Shown piece after piece: positions 24,175-33,334 of a stretch of DNA of 64,000 nt; the stretch's first letter is position 1; each line of letters begins with the position of its first letter. Where the stretch lies: NCBI RefSeq assembly GCF_014654365.1, contig NZ_BNAY01000010.1, positions 62,001 through 126,000 of the forward strand, read 5' to 3'. Origin of the DNA: Amycolatopsis oliviviridis (lineage in GTDB: Bacteria; Actinomycetota; Actinomycetes; Mycobacteriales; Pseudonocardiaceae). The notes under the pieces are model-generated. The model saw only the letters and a list, made by a program, of their open reading frames with translations, was not told where the DNA came from and did no database searches. A program made the translations under genes and the position numbers.

Positions 24175-27100
24175 TCAGGATTTGACCCGGGTCTTTCCGG
24201 GCGCGAGATCGGAGAGGAGCGCGGACTGTTCCCGGCGATAGGCCTCGACGTTCGCCAGTTTGACGTCTTCGTAACCGCGAACCAAATCGGGCAGCTCGGC
24301 CAGTGCCAGCAGCCTGCCGCGATCGGCGTCCTCGGTGCCGAAAGCGGTGAGGATCGTTTCCCGGTATTGCGTGACGAGTTCCCGCTCCACCTTCCGGACG
24401 TGCGCCTTGCCGAAGGGATCCCAGCGCGTGCCGCGCAGTTTCCGCGCGGCACGCAGCGCGACGAAAATCGGGCGGAACTTCGGGCCGAGCGCGATTTTCC
24501 GCTTCATCCCCAGCGCGCGGAGCACGGGAGGATGCAGGCGGTAGGCGTAACGGCTGCCCACCCCGAATTCCGCCTCGATCCCCGCGATCACGGCGGGATC
24601 GAGCGAGAGCCGCGCGACCTCGTACTCGTCCTTGTAGGCCATCAGTTTGTGCAGATTGCGCGCCACCGCCTCGGTGACGGCGGTCGAATCCCCTTCGAGA
24701 ACCCGGACCCGCTCGACGAACTCGGCGTACTCCCGCGCGTAGCGAACGTTCTGGTACTGAACGAGCTCCGGGACGCGGATGTCCAGCAGGCGCGCGAGTT
24801 CCGAACCCGGCTCGGAGCGCACGAGCGCGCGGGCACGGAGGGTGGCCGCCGACGGGGCGGGAGTCGCGGCGACGGCGGGCGGGGCGACCGCGGCGTGCAG
24901 ACCGTCGGGATCGGCGACGAGCTGCCTGCCGCGCCGGAAGGCCTGAAGGTTGCCCGCGACGGCGACCCCGTTGAGCTCGATCGCGCGTTCCAGGCTGACC
25001 GCGTCGAGCGGGATGGCGCCGGTCTGGTGCGCGGCGCCGAGCTGGAGGATGTTCGCGAACTGGTCGTCGTCGAACAGGGTTTCCGCCAGTGCCCGCGCGT
25101 CGAGCGCCACGGTCCGCGCCGCGTTCTCGGAGATCGCGCCGCGGACGGCCGCCGCGTCGGGGAAGGAAACGGTGGTGTCGACGACCATCCGGCCGGTCGG
25201 CACCTCGGTCGTGGAGACCACGGCGGTGGTCCTGCCGGGATCGGTCACCGTCAGATGTGCCGGGTCGGCGCCGACGAGGACGTCACAGGCCAGGTAGAGA
25301 TCGCATTCCCCGGCGGCGAGTTTCGGGGCCTGCGGCGTCGGCTCGGCGGTGATCTTCAGATCCGAGACGACGGCACCGCCCTTCTGCGCGAGCCCGGTCT
25401 GGTCCAGGGTCCGGACCTGCTTGCCCTCGATCACGGCCGCGGTGGCGAGGATCTGCGCGACGGTGACCACGCCGGTCCCGCCGACGCCGGTGATCCGCAC
25501 GGTGAAGTCGGTGCCGGCGCTCGCGGGCTCGGGCAGTTCGGCGGCGGTGATCTCGCCCGCCTGCCGCCGGTGCTTCCGCCCGGTGGGCACCACCGTCATG
25601 AACGAGGGGCAGTCCCCCGCCAGGCACGAATAGTCCACGTTGCACGACGACTGGTGGATCGTGGTCTTGCGGCCGAACTCGGTGCTGACCGGCTGCACCG
25701 ACAGGCAGTTCGACTTCTCGCCGCAGTCCCCGCATCCTTCGCAGACACGCTCGTTGATCACGACCTTGGCGGCCGGGGTGTCCAGCTTGCCGCGACGTCG
25801 CTTGCGGCGTTTCTCCGCGGCGCATTCCTGGTCGTGGATGAGCACTGTCACGCCGGTGATACCGGCCAGTTCCTCTTGCGTGCTCAGCAGTTCGTCACGA
25901 TGCCGGACCTCGACACCGTCAGGCAGGCTGACGCCGCGGAACCGTTTCGGCTCGTCACTGGTGATGACCACCTTGGCGACGCCTTCGACCAGCAGCAGCG
26001 ACGCCAGCCGCTCCACCGGGAGTCCGCCGACGGCGTCCTGGCCACCGGTCATCGCGACGGTCGCGTTGTAGAGGATCTTGTAGGTGATGTTCACCCCGGC
26101 GGCCACCGCGGCCCGTACGGCAAGGCTGCCGGAGTGGGTGAACGTGCCGTCGCCGATGTTCTGCACGAAATGTTCGGCGTCGACGAACGGCTCCATCCCG
26201 AGCCACTGCGCGCCCTCGCCGCCCATCTGCGTCAGGCCGACGACTTCGCCGACCTGTTCCGGTTCCATGAACAGCGCCATCGCGTGACAGCCGATGCCGC
26301 CGCCCACCACGGTTCCCTCGGGCACCTTGGTCGAGGAGTTGTGCGGGCAGCCCGAGCAAAAGTACGGCGTCCTGGTCAGCAGCGGGATCGAAATGCGCTC
26401 GCGACGGCGCTGCTGCCGCCACGCGGTCACGGACGGGATCTCGTGATGCTCGCTCAGCCGCCCGGCCAGCACCCTCGCGACGGCGTCCGGGTCGAGTTCG
26501 CCGAGTTCGGTGCACAGGGTGCGGCCGTCGGGGCCGGTCTTGCCGTACACGGCGGGCGCGCCGGCGGTGCCGTAAAGCACCTCCTTGATCGCCGACTCGA
26601 CGAAGGAGCGCTTCTCCTCCACCACGACGATCTCGTTCAGGCCCTCGGCGAACCGGCGGACGATCGACGGTTCGAGCGGGTGGATCACGCCGAGCTTGAG
26701 GATGCGGATCCCGTGCCGGGACAACGCTTCCGCGTCCAGTCCGAGCAGCCGCAGCGCCTGCATGAGGTCCAGATAGGACTTTCCGGCGGTGACGATGCCG
26801 ACGCGGTCCGCGGGTCCTTCCTGGACGATCCGGTTGACCCCGCTCGCCCGCACGTACTCGACGGCGAGCGGCAGGCGTTCGGTGTACAGGCTGCGTTCGA
26901 GCGCCATCAGCGTGGTCCCGAGCAGCCGGGAGCTGGGCTTGTGCCGGTAGGGCGTGAAACCCTTGGCCAGCTCCGGCGCCGTCCAGCGTGGCCGGACGTG
27001 GGCGGTGCTCGCGGCGTCGGCCACGTTCGCCACGAGTTTCATCGACGACCACAGCCCGCTCGCCCTGGACAGTTCGACGGCGTGCAGCCCGAAGTCCAGG

Positions 27101-27627
27101 ATGTCCTGTGAGTCGGAGGGGAAGAACACCGGCATGGCGAGGTCGGCGAGCGCGAGCTCGGAGGCGCAGGGCACCGACGAGGACTTGGCGTTCGGATCGT
27201 CGCCGACCAGCGCCACCGCGCCGCCCGCCGGATCGGTGCCCGCGAGGTTGGCGTGCCGCAGGGCGTCCGTCGCCCGGTCCAGGCCGGGCGCCTTGCCGTA
27301 CCAGAAGCCGGTGACCCCGCCGGGTGACGAACCGACCGACGCGGTGAGCTGGCTGCCCATGACCGCCGTCGCGGCGAGTTCCTCGTTCAGGCCGGGGCGG
27401 TGCACGACGTCGTGCTTGTCGAGCAGGACGGAGCGGCGGCCGAGTTCGAGGTCGTACCCGGCGAGCGGGGAACCCTCGTATCCGGAGACGAACACGGCGG
27501 GCGAGGCCCCGGCGGCGCGGTCGTGCCGCACCCGGTCGAACAGCATCCGGACCAGGGCCTGGACCCCGCTGAGATAGACGGTGCCGTCCTCCCGCAGATA
27601 GCGGTCCTCCAACGTGAACTGCTCCAC
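24175..27627 (-). CDS. Indolepyruvate ferredoxin oxidoreductase, single-chain
   Basis: 1150-aa fusion enzyme that decarboxylates aryl-pyruvates (from Trp, Phe, Tyr) or related 2-oxo acids to acyl-CoA, reducing ferredoxin. Order of domains: pyrimidine-binding region with GYEGSPLAGYD; ThDP domain with CSGCPHNSS and GGGIGCHAM near 420-450; a ferredoxin-like segment VCEGCGDCGEKSNC near 640 with further Cys in CNVDYSCLAGDC; then the gamma domain with GVGGTGVVTVAQ; and a C-terminal DUF6537-like region. The GTG at 27627 has AAGGAGG 8 bases upstream (27636-27642); the GTG at 27648 would include that site and is rejected. It is divergent from an Lrp-type regulator, a standard pairing for amino-acid catabolism. 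Confidence 0.93.
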   Translation of the reverse strand: MEQFTLEDRYLREDGTVYLSGVQALVRMLFDRVRHDRAAGASPAVFVSGYEGSPLAGYDLELGRRSVLLDKHDVVHRPGLNEELAATAVMGSQLTASVGSSPGGVTGFWYGKAPGLDRATDALRHANLAGTDPAGGAVALVGDDPNAKSSSVPCASELALADLAMPVFFPSDSQDILDFGLHAVELSRASGLWSSMKLVANVADAASTAHVRPRWTAPELAKGFTPYRHKPSSRLLGTTLMALERSLYTERLPLAVEYVRASGVNRIVQEGPADRVGIVTAGKSYLDLMQALRLLGLDAEALSRHGIRILKLGVIHPLEPSIVRRFAEGLNEIVVVEEKRSFVESAIKEVLYGTAGAPAVYGKTGPDGRTLCTELGELDPDAVARVLAGRLSEHHEIPSVTAWRQQRRRERISIPLLTRTPYFCSGCPHNSSTKVPEGTVVGGGIGCHAMALFMEPEQVGEVVGLTQMGGEGAQWLGMEPFVDAEHFVQNIGDGTFTHSGSLAVRAAVAAGVNITYKILYNATVAMTGGQDAVGGLPVERLASLLLVEGVAKVVITSDEPKRFRGVSLPDGVEVRHRDELLSTQEELAGITGVTVLIHDQECAAEKRRKRRRGKLDTPAAKVVINERVCEGCGDCGEKSNCLSVQPVSTEFGRKTTIHQSSCNVDYSCLAGDCPSFMTVVPTGRKHRRQAGEITAAELPEPASAGTDFTVRITGVGGTGVVTVAQILATAAVIEGKQVRTLDQTGLAQKGGAVVSDLKITAEPTPQAPKLAAGECDLYLACDVLVGADPAHLTVTDPGRTTAVVSTTEVPTGRMVVDTTVSFPDAAAVRGAISENAARTVALDARALAETLFDDDQFANILQLGAAHQTGAIPLDAVSLERAIELNGVAVAGNLQAFRRGRQLVADPDGLHAAVAPPAVAATPAPSAATLRARALVRSEPGSELARLLDIRVPELVQYQNVRYAREYAEFVERVRVLEGDSTAVTEAVARNLHKLMAYKDEYEVARLSLDPAVIAGIEAEFGVGSRYAYRLHPPVLRALGMKRKIALGPKFRPIFVALRAARKLRGTRWDPFGKAHVRKVERELVTQYRETILTAFGTEDADRGRLLALAELPDLVRGYEDVKLANVEAYRREQSALLSDLAPGKTRVKS

Positions 27628-27790
27628 CAGACCTGCCTCCTTCGGCACCCCCGCGTGACGTCACGACAGGAGACCCGACCTCGCCGGGCCGTCGCAACAA
27701 GCGGCAGTCTATTGCTCCCGATCGCGCAAAAAATCCGGCCCATCTTCACCGGTGGCCGATATCCGTTGCGTCTGCGTACCATCTCGGCTC

Positions 27791-28258
27791 ATGGCGGACC
27801 TGCTCATCGACGAGACCGATCGCGAGATCCTCGAACTGCTCCGGGAAGACGCCCGGCGCACCCTCGGGGACATCGGCGCCCGCGTCACGCTGTCCACCGC
27901 GGCGGTCAAACGCCGCATCGACCGCATGCAGGAGAACGGCGTCATCACCGGCTACACCGTCCAGATCGATCACGCCAAACTCGGCTGGGGCATCGAGGCG
28001 TTCACCGAGCTGCGGTTCACCGGGACCACCAAGGTGGGCGAGATCGTCCGCACGACCACCCGGATGCCCGAGGCCCAGGCGGTGTTCACCATCGCCGGGG
28101 ACCCCGACGCGCTCGTCTGGCTGCGGGTCCGGGACATGGCCCACCTGCAGCGCACCATCGACGAGATCAGGCGGCATCACCAGGTGACGGGCACGAAGAC
28201 CCTGATGGTGCTGGACTCGTGGACGCGGGGCCAGCAGTGGCCCCAGCCCGACGCCTGA
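27791..28258 (+). CDS. Lrp/AsnC-family transcriptional regulator
   Basis: 155-aa regulator with an N-terminal helix-turn-helix (DETDREILELLREDARR, then VTLSTAAVKRRIDRM) and a C-terminal RAM ligand-binding domain. The ATG at 27791 was chosen because it gives the standard AsnC N-terminus. It diverges from the indolepyruvate oxidoreductase gene across 163 bp and probably regulates it in response to an amino acid. The last codons and following bases are part of a direct repeat copied at about 28920. Confidence 0.9.
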   Translation: MADLLIDETDREILELLREDARRTLGDIGARVTLSTAAVKRRIDRMQENGVITGYTVQIDHAKLGWGIEAFTELRFTGTTKVGEIVRTTTRMPEAQAVFTIAGDPDALVWLRVRDMAHLQRTIDEIRRHHQVTGTKTLMVLDSWTRGQQWPQPDA

Positions 28259-28332
28259 GCTTCTGCGTCCCGAGCGGCGGTGTCCCGAGCGCCACGCCCG
28301 GGACGCTGAACGTCTCAAGCGTGGCGCGTGAG
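28243..28332. repeat. Direct repeat, copy 1 (3' end of lrp-type gene)
   Basis: CAGCCCGACGCCTGAGCTTC and the following sequence recur at 28920-28992. Copy 1 includes the last codons of the Lrp-type gene and a 13-bp insert absent from copy 2. Both contain CCACGCCCGGGACGCTGAAC and end in CAAGCGTGGCGC, which can form a hairpin. Confidence 0.75.
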
Positions 28333-28385
28333 TCCCGAAGACGGTTCTTGAGGCAGGGCCATCGGCTGGGTGAGGGGTGCAGGTT

Positions 28386-28780
28386 GGTCGTGAGCGGTAA
28401 GTGGCGTTAGAGCGGACCGGTATTTACCTACCCACACCTGACCTGCGCGAGGGTGGCGGTTCAGCGGCCGCCGGGCTCGACGGTGCAGGAATTGGGACGT
28501 TGAGTGTCCTGATTCCTTCATCGTCGCGTGGGTCGCCCGGGCTCGGATCTTGATCAACGGAAGATCCGGGACACTCAACGTCCCCAATCCTCCGTTGATC
28601 AAGGTCGTACCGGTCACGACCGGCAGCAGACGAGATGACGGGGGAAGATTCCGGACGCTCAACGGCCGGAATCTTCCCCCGTCGACCGCACCGGCATCCA
28701 GCACTCCACACTCAACCGTCAGTCACATCAGTGGGTAGGTAAGTACGAGTCCGTTAGAACCCGACTTACCACTCACGACC
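28386..28780. repeat. 395-bp palindrome-rich element with terminal inverted repeats
   Basis: Ends GGTCGTGAGCGGTAAGT (28386) and its near complement ending at 28780 match with one mismatch. A second nested pair, TATTTACCTACCCAC and its complement, lies inside. The interior has palindromes around GGACACTCAACGTCC and around GGAAGATTCCGG. No coding sequence is seen. Same terminal family as 21932-22360. The flanks 28333-28385 and 28781-28919 hold only short inverted repeats (for example GCGAAAGCCACTTTCGGG near 28838). Confidence 0.65.
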
Positions 28781-28919
28781 ATCCGAGAACGGCCAGCCCC
28801 GCCGTGACACCCGCCCAGGCACGACGCTTGGGGTGTCGCGAAAGCCACTTTCGGGACACCTACGCACCGACGCCTTCACCTCGTTCCCAATGTTGCATTT
28901 GGGAGCTCAGCCGCTCGAC

Positions 28920-28992
28920 CCAGCCCGACGCCTGAGCTTCTGCGTCCCGAGCGCCACGCCCGGGACGCTGAACGTGTCAAGCGTGGCGCTCG
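28920..28992. repeat. Direct repeat, copy 2 (3' end of WYL gene)
   Basis: Second copy of the 28243-28332 repeat. It includes a fragment of the Lrp-type gene's final codons and runs into the last codons of the WYL regulator, which ends at 28977 within the repeat. Confidence 0.75.
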
Positions 28993-29936
28993 GGACCCAG
29001 GAACCGGCGCCCGACGCGGGCGAGGTACTCGGCGAACTCCGGTGGGTCCTCCACGGTGAACCCGATGTCGGTGAGCGTCAGGACGACAGCCAGCCACTCG
29101 AAGGAATCGACCTCCGCGACGTACCGGCAGCGGTCGCCGCCGAGCGCTTCGAAAGTCCCGTCGACCCGGTGCAGCCGGGCCGCGGCCTCATCGGCGCCGA
29201 CGTCGAGGGTCAGCGTGATCCGGAGCGATTTCGTGCTGTGGAAGCGTTCCTGGAGATGCCCCGCGACGTCGTCGACAGGCAGCTCACGGGGCTCGAACGC
29301 CACCTCGGTCGTCTTCGGCGCGTCGATCCGGTCGAGGCGGAAGCTCCGCCAGTCCCGCCGGTCGAGGTCCCAGGCGTAGAGGTACCACCGCCTGCCGAGC
29401 TGGACGAGCCGCATCGGCTCGACGGTCCGGGACGACGGGCCGTCCTTCGCCGTGTACGCGAACTCGAGGCACCGCCGGGCCGCGATCGCCGCGGCGAGGA
29501 GGCTCAGCACGTCAGGACCGACCCGCGGCTGTTCACCGCTCCCGAACTCGACCGCGGCGAGCATCGCGTCGGTCCGCCGTCGCAGCGCCGGCGGGAGGAT
29601 TCGCCGGAGTTTCGCGGCGGCGCGGTCCGCGGATTCGGCGGTCAGGTCGATGCCGGTCCCGCCCGCGGCGGCGAGACGCAGGCCGAGCACGGTGGCGATC
29701 GCCTCGTCGTGTTCCAGCATGAGCGGCGGCAGCGCGGCGCCCGCGACCAGCCGGTAGTTGCCTCCCGGACCGCGGCTGCTCTCCACGGGATAGCCCAGAC
29801 CGCGGAGGTGGTCGAGGTCCCGGCGGAGCGTGCGGGGCGGGACCTCCATGGCCGTCGCGAGTTCGGCGGCGGGCCAGGCCCGGCCGGTCTGCAGGAGCGA
29901 CAGCAGCCGCAGCATCCGTTCGCGTGGCGCGGTCAC
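28977..29936 (-). CDS. WYL-domain transcriptional regulator
   Basis: 319-aa regulator of the YafY/DeoR-like class: an N-terminal winged helix (ERMLRLLSLLQTGRAWPAAE and PPRTLRRDLDHLRGLGYPVE) followed by a WYL domain (LEFAYTAKDG, GRRWYLYAWDLDRRDWRSFRLDR) and a C-terminal extension. WYL proteins sense nucleic-acid or nucleotide ligands, often in DNA-damage or defence settings. The GTG at 29936 follows GGGAGG. It is divergent from a UvrA-like gene with a 21-bp dyad between them, so it probably controls that gene and itself. The extreme C-terminus is encoded in the 28920 repeat. Confidence 0.88.
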   Translation of the reverse strand: MTAPRERMLRLLSLLQTGRAWPAAELATAMEVPPRTLRRDLDHLRGLGYPVESSRGPGGNYRLVAGAALPPLMLEHDEAIATVLGLRLAAAGGTGIDLTAESADRAAAKLRRILPPALRRRTDAMLAAVEFGSGEQPRVGPDVLSLLAAAIAARRCLEFAYTAKDGPSSRTVEPMRLVQLGRRWYLYAWDLDRRDWRSFRLDRIDAPKTTEVAFEPRELPVDDVAGHLQERFHSTKSLRITLTLDVGADEAAARLHRVDGTFEALGGDRCRYVAEVDSFEWLAVVLTLTDIGFTVEDPPEFAEYLARVGRRFLGPERHA

Positions 29937-29952
29937 GACACCTCCCGATAAT

Positions 29953-29973
29953 TGTGGCCGTAAACCGGCCACA
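29953..29973. promoter_or_regulatory. Dyad operator between WYL regulator and UvrA-like gene
   Basis: TGTGGCCG and CGGCCACA, perfect 8-bp arms with a TAAAC spacer, centred in the 57-bp divergent gap. It is the only strong dyad there, so it is the best candidate for the WYL regulator site. Confidence 0.65.
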
Positions 29974-29993
29974 TCTCATCGTAGCGTGAGGTC

Positions 29994-32279
29994 ATGGCGA
30001 AAGTTCGAGACGATCGTGGCCGGTGGATCACCGTGGAGGGTGCCCGGACGAACAATCTCCGCGAGGTGTCGGTGCGGGTGCCGAAGCATCGGCTGACGGT
30101 GTTCACCGGCGTATCCGGATCGGGGAAGTCGTCGCTGGCGTTCGACACGATCGCGGCCGAAGCCGAGCGGCTGGTCACCGGGACCTACCCCGCCTTCGTC
30201 CGCAACCGGCTCCCCCAGCATCCGCCCGCCGACGTCGACCGGATCGACGGGCTGATCTTCACCACGATCGTGGATCAACGGCGGTTCACCGGCAACGCGC
30301 GGTCCACCGTGGGCACGGCGAGCGACATCGCGCCGTTGCTGCGCCTGCTGTTCTCCCGCCTCGGAAAGCCGGGAGCGGGCTTCTCGCCCGCCTACTCGTT
30401 CAACGATCCCAGCGGGATGTGCCCGCGCTGCGAAGGGCTCGGCGTGGTCGACGACATCGATCTCGACCGGCTGCTCGACCGCTCGCGAAGCCTGCGCGAC
30501 GGCGCCGTGCGCTTCCCGACGTTCGCACCCGGGACCTACCGGTGGAAGCGGCTCGTCCACTCCGGACTCGTCGACCCGGACGTCCCGTTGCGACGGTTAC
30601 CGGCGACCGAAGTGGACACTTTGCTGCACGCCGAGGGACTTCCCCTCGACAATCCCGGCTCCGACTACCCCAAACACGGTCTCTTCGACGGCGTCGTCCC
30701 GCGGCTGCGGGACTCGTACCTGCGCAAGACGCCGTCGCGCCTCACCGCCGAGGAACGGGAAGGGCTCGCCGGAGTCGTCACCCGCGGCGTCTGCCCGGAC
30801 TGCGCGGGGACCCGCCTCGCCGAGGCGGCGCGCGACAGCCTGATCGACGGGCGGTCGATCGCGGACTGGTCGGCCCTGCCGATCGGCGACCTGCGTGACG
30901 TCGTCGCGGCCGTGCGCGATCCGTCGGTGGCGCCGCTGACCCGGGCGATCCGGGAGCGGCTCGACGCGCTGGCGTCCGTCGGCCTCGGCTATCTCAGCCT
31001 GTCCAGGGAATCGAGGACGCTGTCCGGCGGCGAGGCCCAGCGCGTCAAGATCGTCCGCCACCTCGGCAGCGCGCTCAGCGACGTCTGCTACGTGTTCGAC
31101 GAGCCCAGCACCGGCCTGCACCCGCACGACGTGCACCGGCTCCTGGAACTGCTGGCCAAGCTCCGCGACGCGCACAACACGATCCTCGTGGTCGAGCACC
31201 ATCCGGCGGTCATCACGGCCGCCGATCACGTCATCGACCTCGGCCCGGCCGGCGGTGAGGGCGGTGGCCGCGTCCAGTTCGAAGGCGGTCCCGGCGCACT
31301 CGCCGCGAGCAACACCGCGACCGGACAGAGCCTGCGTACGCCGCTCTATTTCCGGGAAAAGCCTCGCGCCGCACGGGAAACCGTGACGATCTCCGGCGCC
31401 CGCAGCCACAACCTTCAGGACGTCACCGTCGACGTGCCGCTCGGCGTCCTGACCGTCGTCTCCGGGGTCGCCGGCTCCGGAAAGAGCAGCCTGATCACCG
31501 GCGAACTTCCCCGGCAGCATCCCGATTTCGCCGTCGTCGACCAGGCTCCGCTGCGCGGTGGCATCCGCTCCACCCCCGCCACGGTGCTCGGTGTCGCCGA
31601 ACCCGTCCGCGACGCCTTCGGCAAGGCGACCGGGAAACACCCGTCGTGGTTCAGCGCCAACGGCCGGGGAGCCTGCCCGGTCTGCAAAGGGAAAGGCGTC
31701 ATCATCACCGACCTGGCGTTCCTGGACGACGTCCAGACAGGCTGCGACGCCTGTGGCGGCACCCGGTTCAACCCGGAGGCGCTGGCCGCGCGCCTGAACG
31801 ACCGGTCGATCGCCGACGTCCTGGCGATGAACCCCGCGGACGCCGCCACCCTGTTCGGCGAGAGCTCCGCGATCGGGCGACGGTTGCGTTGGCTGGACCG
31901 GGTCGGACTCGGCTACCTGACGATCGGGCAGAGCCTCGACACCCTGTCCGGCGGTGAGAGGCAGCGGCTCCTCCTCGCCCGCCACCTCGCCGACGCGGGC
32001 CCTTCGGACGAACTGCGCCTGGTCCTCGACGAACCCACCGCCGGTCTGCACGGAAGCGACGTCGACCGGCTGCTCGCCCTCTGCGACGAACTCGTCGACG
32101 GCGGCGCTACCCTCGTCCTGATCGAGCACGACCAGCAGGTGATCGCGCACGCCGACCACGTCATCGACATCGGGCCCGGCGCGGGTTCCGAGGGCGGGAC
32201 GGTCGTGTTCGAGGGCACGCCGTCGGCGCTGGCCGACGACTCCTCGTCGCTCACAGGCCGCTACCTGCGAAATCGGTGA
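29994..32279 (+). CDS. UvrA-like ABC ATPase (drug-resistance type)
   Basis: 761-aa paralogue of excision-repair UvrA, about 200 residues shorter than canonical UvrA. It has two ATPase halves with Walker A GVSGSGKSS (about 39-47) and GVAGSGKSS (about 490), signatures LSGGEAQRV and LSGGERQRL, and zinc-binding motifs CPRCEGLG and CPVCKGKG/CDACGGTRF. The UvrB-binding region is reduced, as in DrrC of daunorubicin producers, where such proteins protect DNA from intercalators. It begins 57 bp from the divergent WYL gene and ends at two hairpins. It may respond to DNA-binding drugs or damage. Confidence 0.88.
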   Translation: MAKVRDDRGRWITVEGARTNNLREVSVRVPKHRLTVFTGVSGSGKSSLAFDTIAAEAERLVTGTYPAFVRNRLPQHPPADVDRIDGLIFTTIVDQRRFTGNARSTVGTASDIAPLLRLLFSRLGKPGAGFSPAYSFNDPSGMCPRCEGLGVVDDIDLDRLLDRSRSLRDGAVRFPTFAPGTYRWKRLVHSGLVDPDVPLRRLPATEVDTLLHAEGLPLDNPGSDYPKHGLFDGVVPRLRDSYLRKTPSRLTAEEREGLAGVVTRGVCPDCAGTRLAEAARDSLIDGRSIADWSALPIGDLRDVVAAVRDPSVAPLTRAIRERLDALASVGLGYLSLSRESRTLSGGEAQRVKIVRHLGSALSDVCYVFDEPSTGLHPHDVHRLLELLAKLRDAHNTILVVEHHPAVITAADHVIDLGPAGGEGGGRVQFEGGPGALAASNTATGQSLRTPLYFREKPRAARETVTISGARSHNLQDVTVDVPLGVLTVVSGVAGSGKSSLITGELPRQHPDFAVVDQAPLRGGIRSTPATVLGVAEPVRDAFGKATGKHPSWFSANGRGACPVCKGKGVIITDLAFLDDVQTGCDACGGTRFNPEALAARLNDRSIADVLAMNPADAATLFGESSAIGRRLRWLDRVGLGYLTIGQSLDTLSGGERQRLLLARHLADAGPSDELRLVLDEPTAGLHGSDVDRLLALCDELVDGGATLVLIEHDQQVIAHADHVIDIGPGAGSEGGTVVFEGTPSALADDSSSLTGRYLRNR

Positions 32280-32286
32280 TTACGCG

Positions 32287-32312
32287 TTCCCGGCGCCGGA
32301 CGGCGCCGGGAA
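32287..32312 (+). terminator. Terminator after UvrA-like gene
   Basis: Perfect 12-bp arms (32287-32298 and 32301-32312) with a 2-base centre, 8 bp past the stop codon. Confidence 0.75.
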
Positions 32313-32320
32313 CACCCACC

Positions 32321-32343
32321 CGCCCGGGAACAGTTCCCGGGCG
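32321..32343. terminator. Second hairpin, probably for the leftward yidC-type operon
   Basis: CGCCCGGGAA and TTCCCGGGCG with a 3-base loop, between the convergent UvrA-like and YidC-type genes. Together with 32287-32312 it can insulate both transcripts. Confidence 0.65.
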
Positions 32344-32434
32344 AGCGCGATGATTCCCGATCAGGCTTTGCCCGACACGCCGGTACCGAACAGTTCCTCG
32401 TTCGACTATCGGTGATCTGGCCCACCAGGCCGGA

Positions 32435-33265
32435 TCATGCGGCGAGGGTGGAGCCATCCGGCGGGACCGGTCCCCCACCCTGCCGCACAGCCTCTTCCTC
32501 CCTGTCGACGACCTTGGTGAGGAAGTGCTGCTGTCCCAGCGTCCACACGTTGGTGGCCAGGAAGTACAGCAGCACGCCGATCGGCACCGGGAAGAACGAA
32601 CCCGAGACCAGCATGCCGACCGGCGCCAGGTACATCATCAGTTTGGTGATCCCCGCGGCCTGCGGCGCGGTCGCGGTCTGCCGGTTGAGACCCGAGCGGA
32701 TCGAGAAGAACGTGGCCAGCCCGGCGATCAGCATCAGCGGCACCCCGACCGCGATCATGTGGACGTGGTCGGTGCCGAACGCGGCGAGTTCCGAGGCCGG
32801 TTGCGAAAGCCAGTTGCCGAGCTTCGCGCCGAACAGGTCGGCGTTCAGGAACGACTCCACCCCGGCGCGGTCGAAGACGTGGTTCGACCGGGCTCCCGGC
32901 GTGAAGTCGCGCAGAACCCAGTACAGCGAAAAGAACACCGGCAGCTGGATCAGCGCCGGGAGGCATCCGCCCAGCGGACTGGATCCGCTTTCGGAGTGCA
33001 GTTTTTGGATCTCCTCCGCCATCCGGCGACGGTCCTTGCCGTATTTCTCCTGGATCTTGCGCATCTGCGGGGCGAGCGCCTGCATGCGTCGGCCCGCGCG
33101 CAGCGCGCTCAGCGCGGGCTTGACCAGCAGAAGGCGCAGGGTGAAGACGAGGAACACGATGGACAGTACCCAGGCCACGCCCGAGTCAGGGCTCGCAACG
33201 GCGCCGAAAACCTTGTGCCAGAACCAGAGAATGGCGGAAACGGGGTACAGGAAGACATCGAACAT
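32435..33265 (-). CDS. YidC/Oxa1-type membrane insertase (paralogue)
   Basis: 276-aa insertase with five hydrophobic segments: an N-terminal helix (SAILWFWHKVFG), one after DSGVAWVLSIVFLVFTLRLLL, then the conserved cytosolic hairpin rich in Lys/Arg (QMRKIQEKYGKDRRRM) and the signature GGCLPALIQLPVFFSLYWVL with its downstream helices. The hydrophilic-groove Arg in LRLLLVKPAL is present. It is short and lacks a long basic tail, unlike the main actinobacterial YidC encoded near oriC with rnpA and jag; no such neighbours exist here, so this is a second copy. It is preceded by a DUF6412 gene, a recurrent partner. Confidence 0.9.
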   Translation of the reverse strand: MFDVFLYPVSAILWFWHKVFGAVASPDSGVAWVLSIVFLVFTLRLLLVKPALSALRAGRRMQALAPQMRKIQEKYGKDRRRMAEEIQKLHSESGSSPLGGCLPALIQLPVFFSLYWVLRDFTPGARSNHVFDRAGVESFLNADLFGAKLGNWLSQPASELAAFGTDHVHMIAVGVPLMLIAGLATFFSIRSGLNRQTATAPQAAGITKLMMYLAPVGMLVSGSFFPVPIGVLLYFLATNVWTLGQQHFLTKVVDREEEAVRQGGGPVPPDGSTLAA

Positions 33266-33334
33266 GAACGGGTCACTCCGTCGTTTGAAGGTGCGTGGGC
33301 AGGAGTGACTGCCTCACCTTCGGACGAAGAGAGG

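Noticed and set aside
23890..27111. A 1073-codon frame on the plus strand opposite the indolepyruvate oxidoreductase
   Set aside because: Composition (Arg, Gly, His, Asp rich without domains) is typical of the complement of a high-GC gene, whereas the minus strand encodes a complete recognised enzyme.
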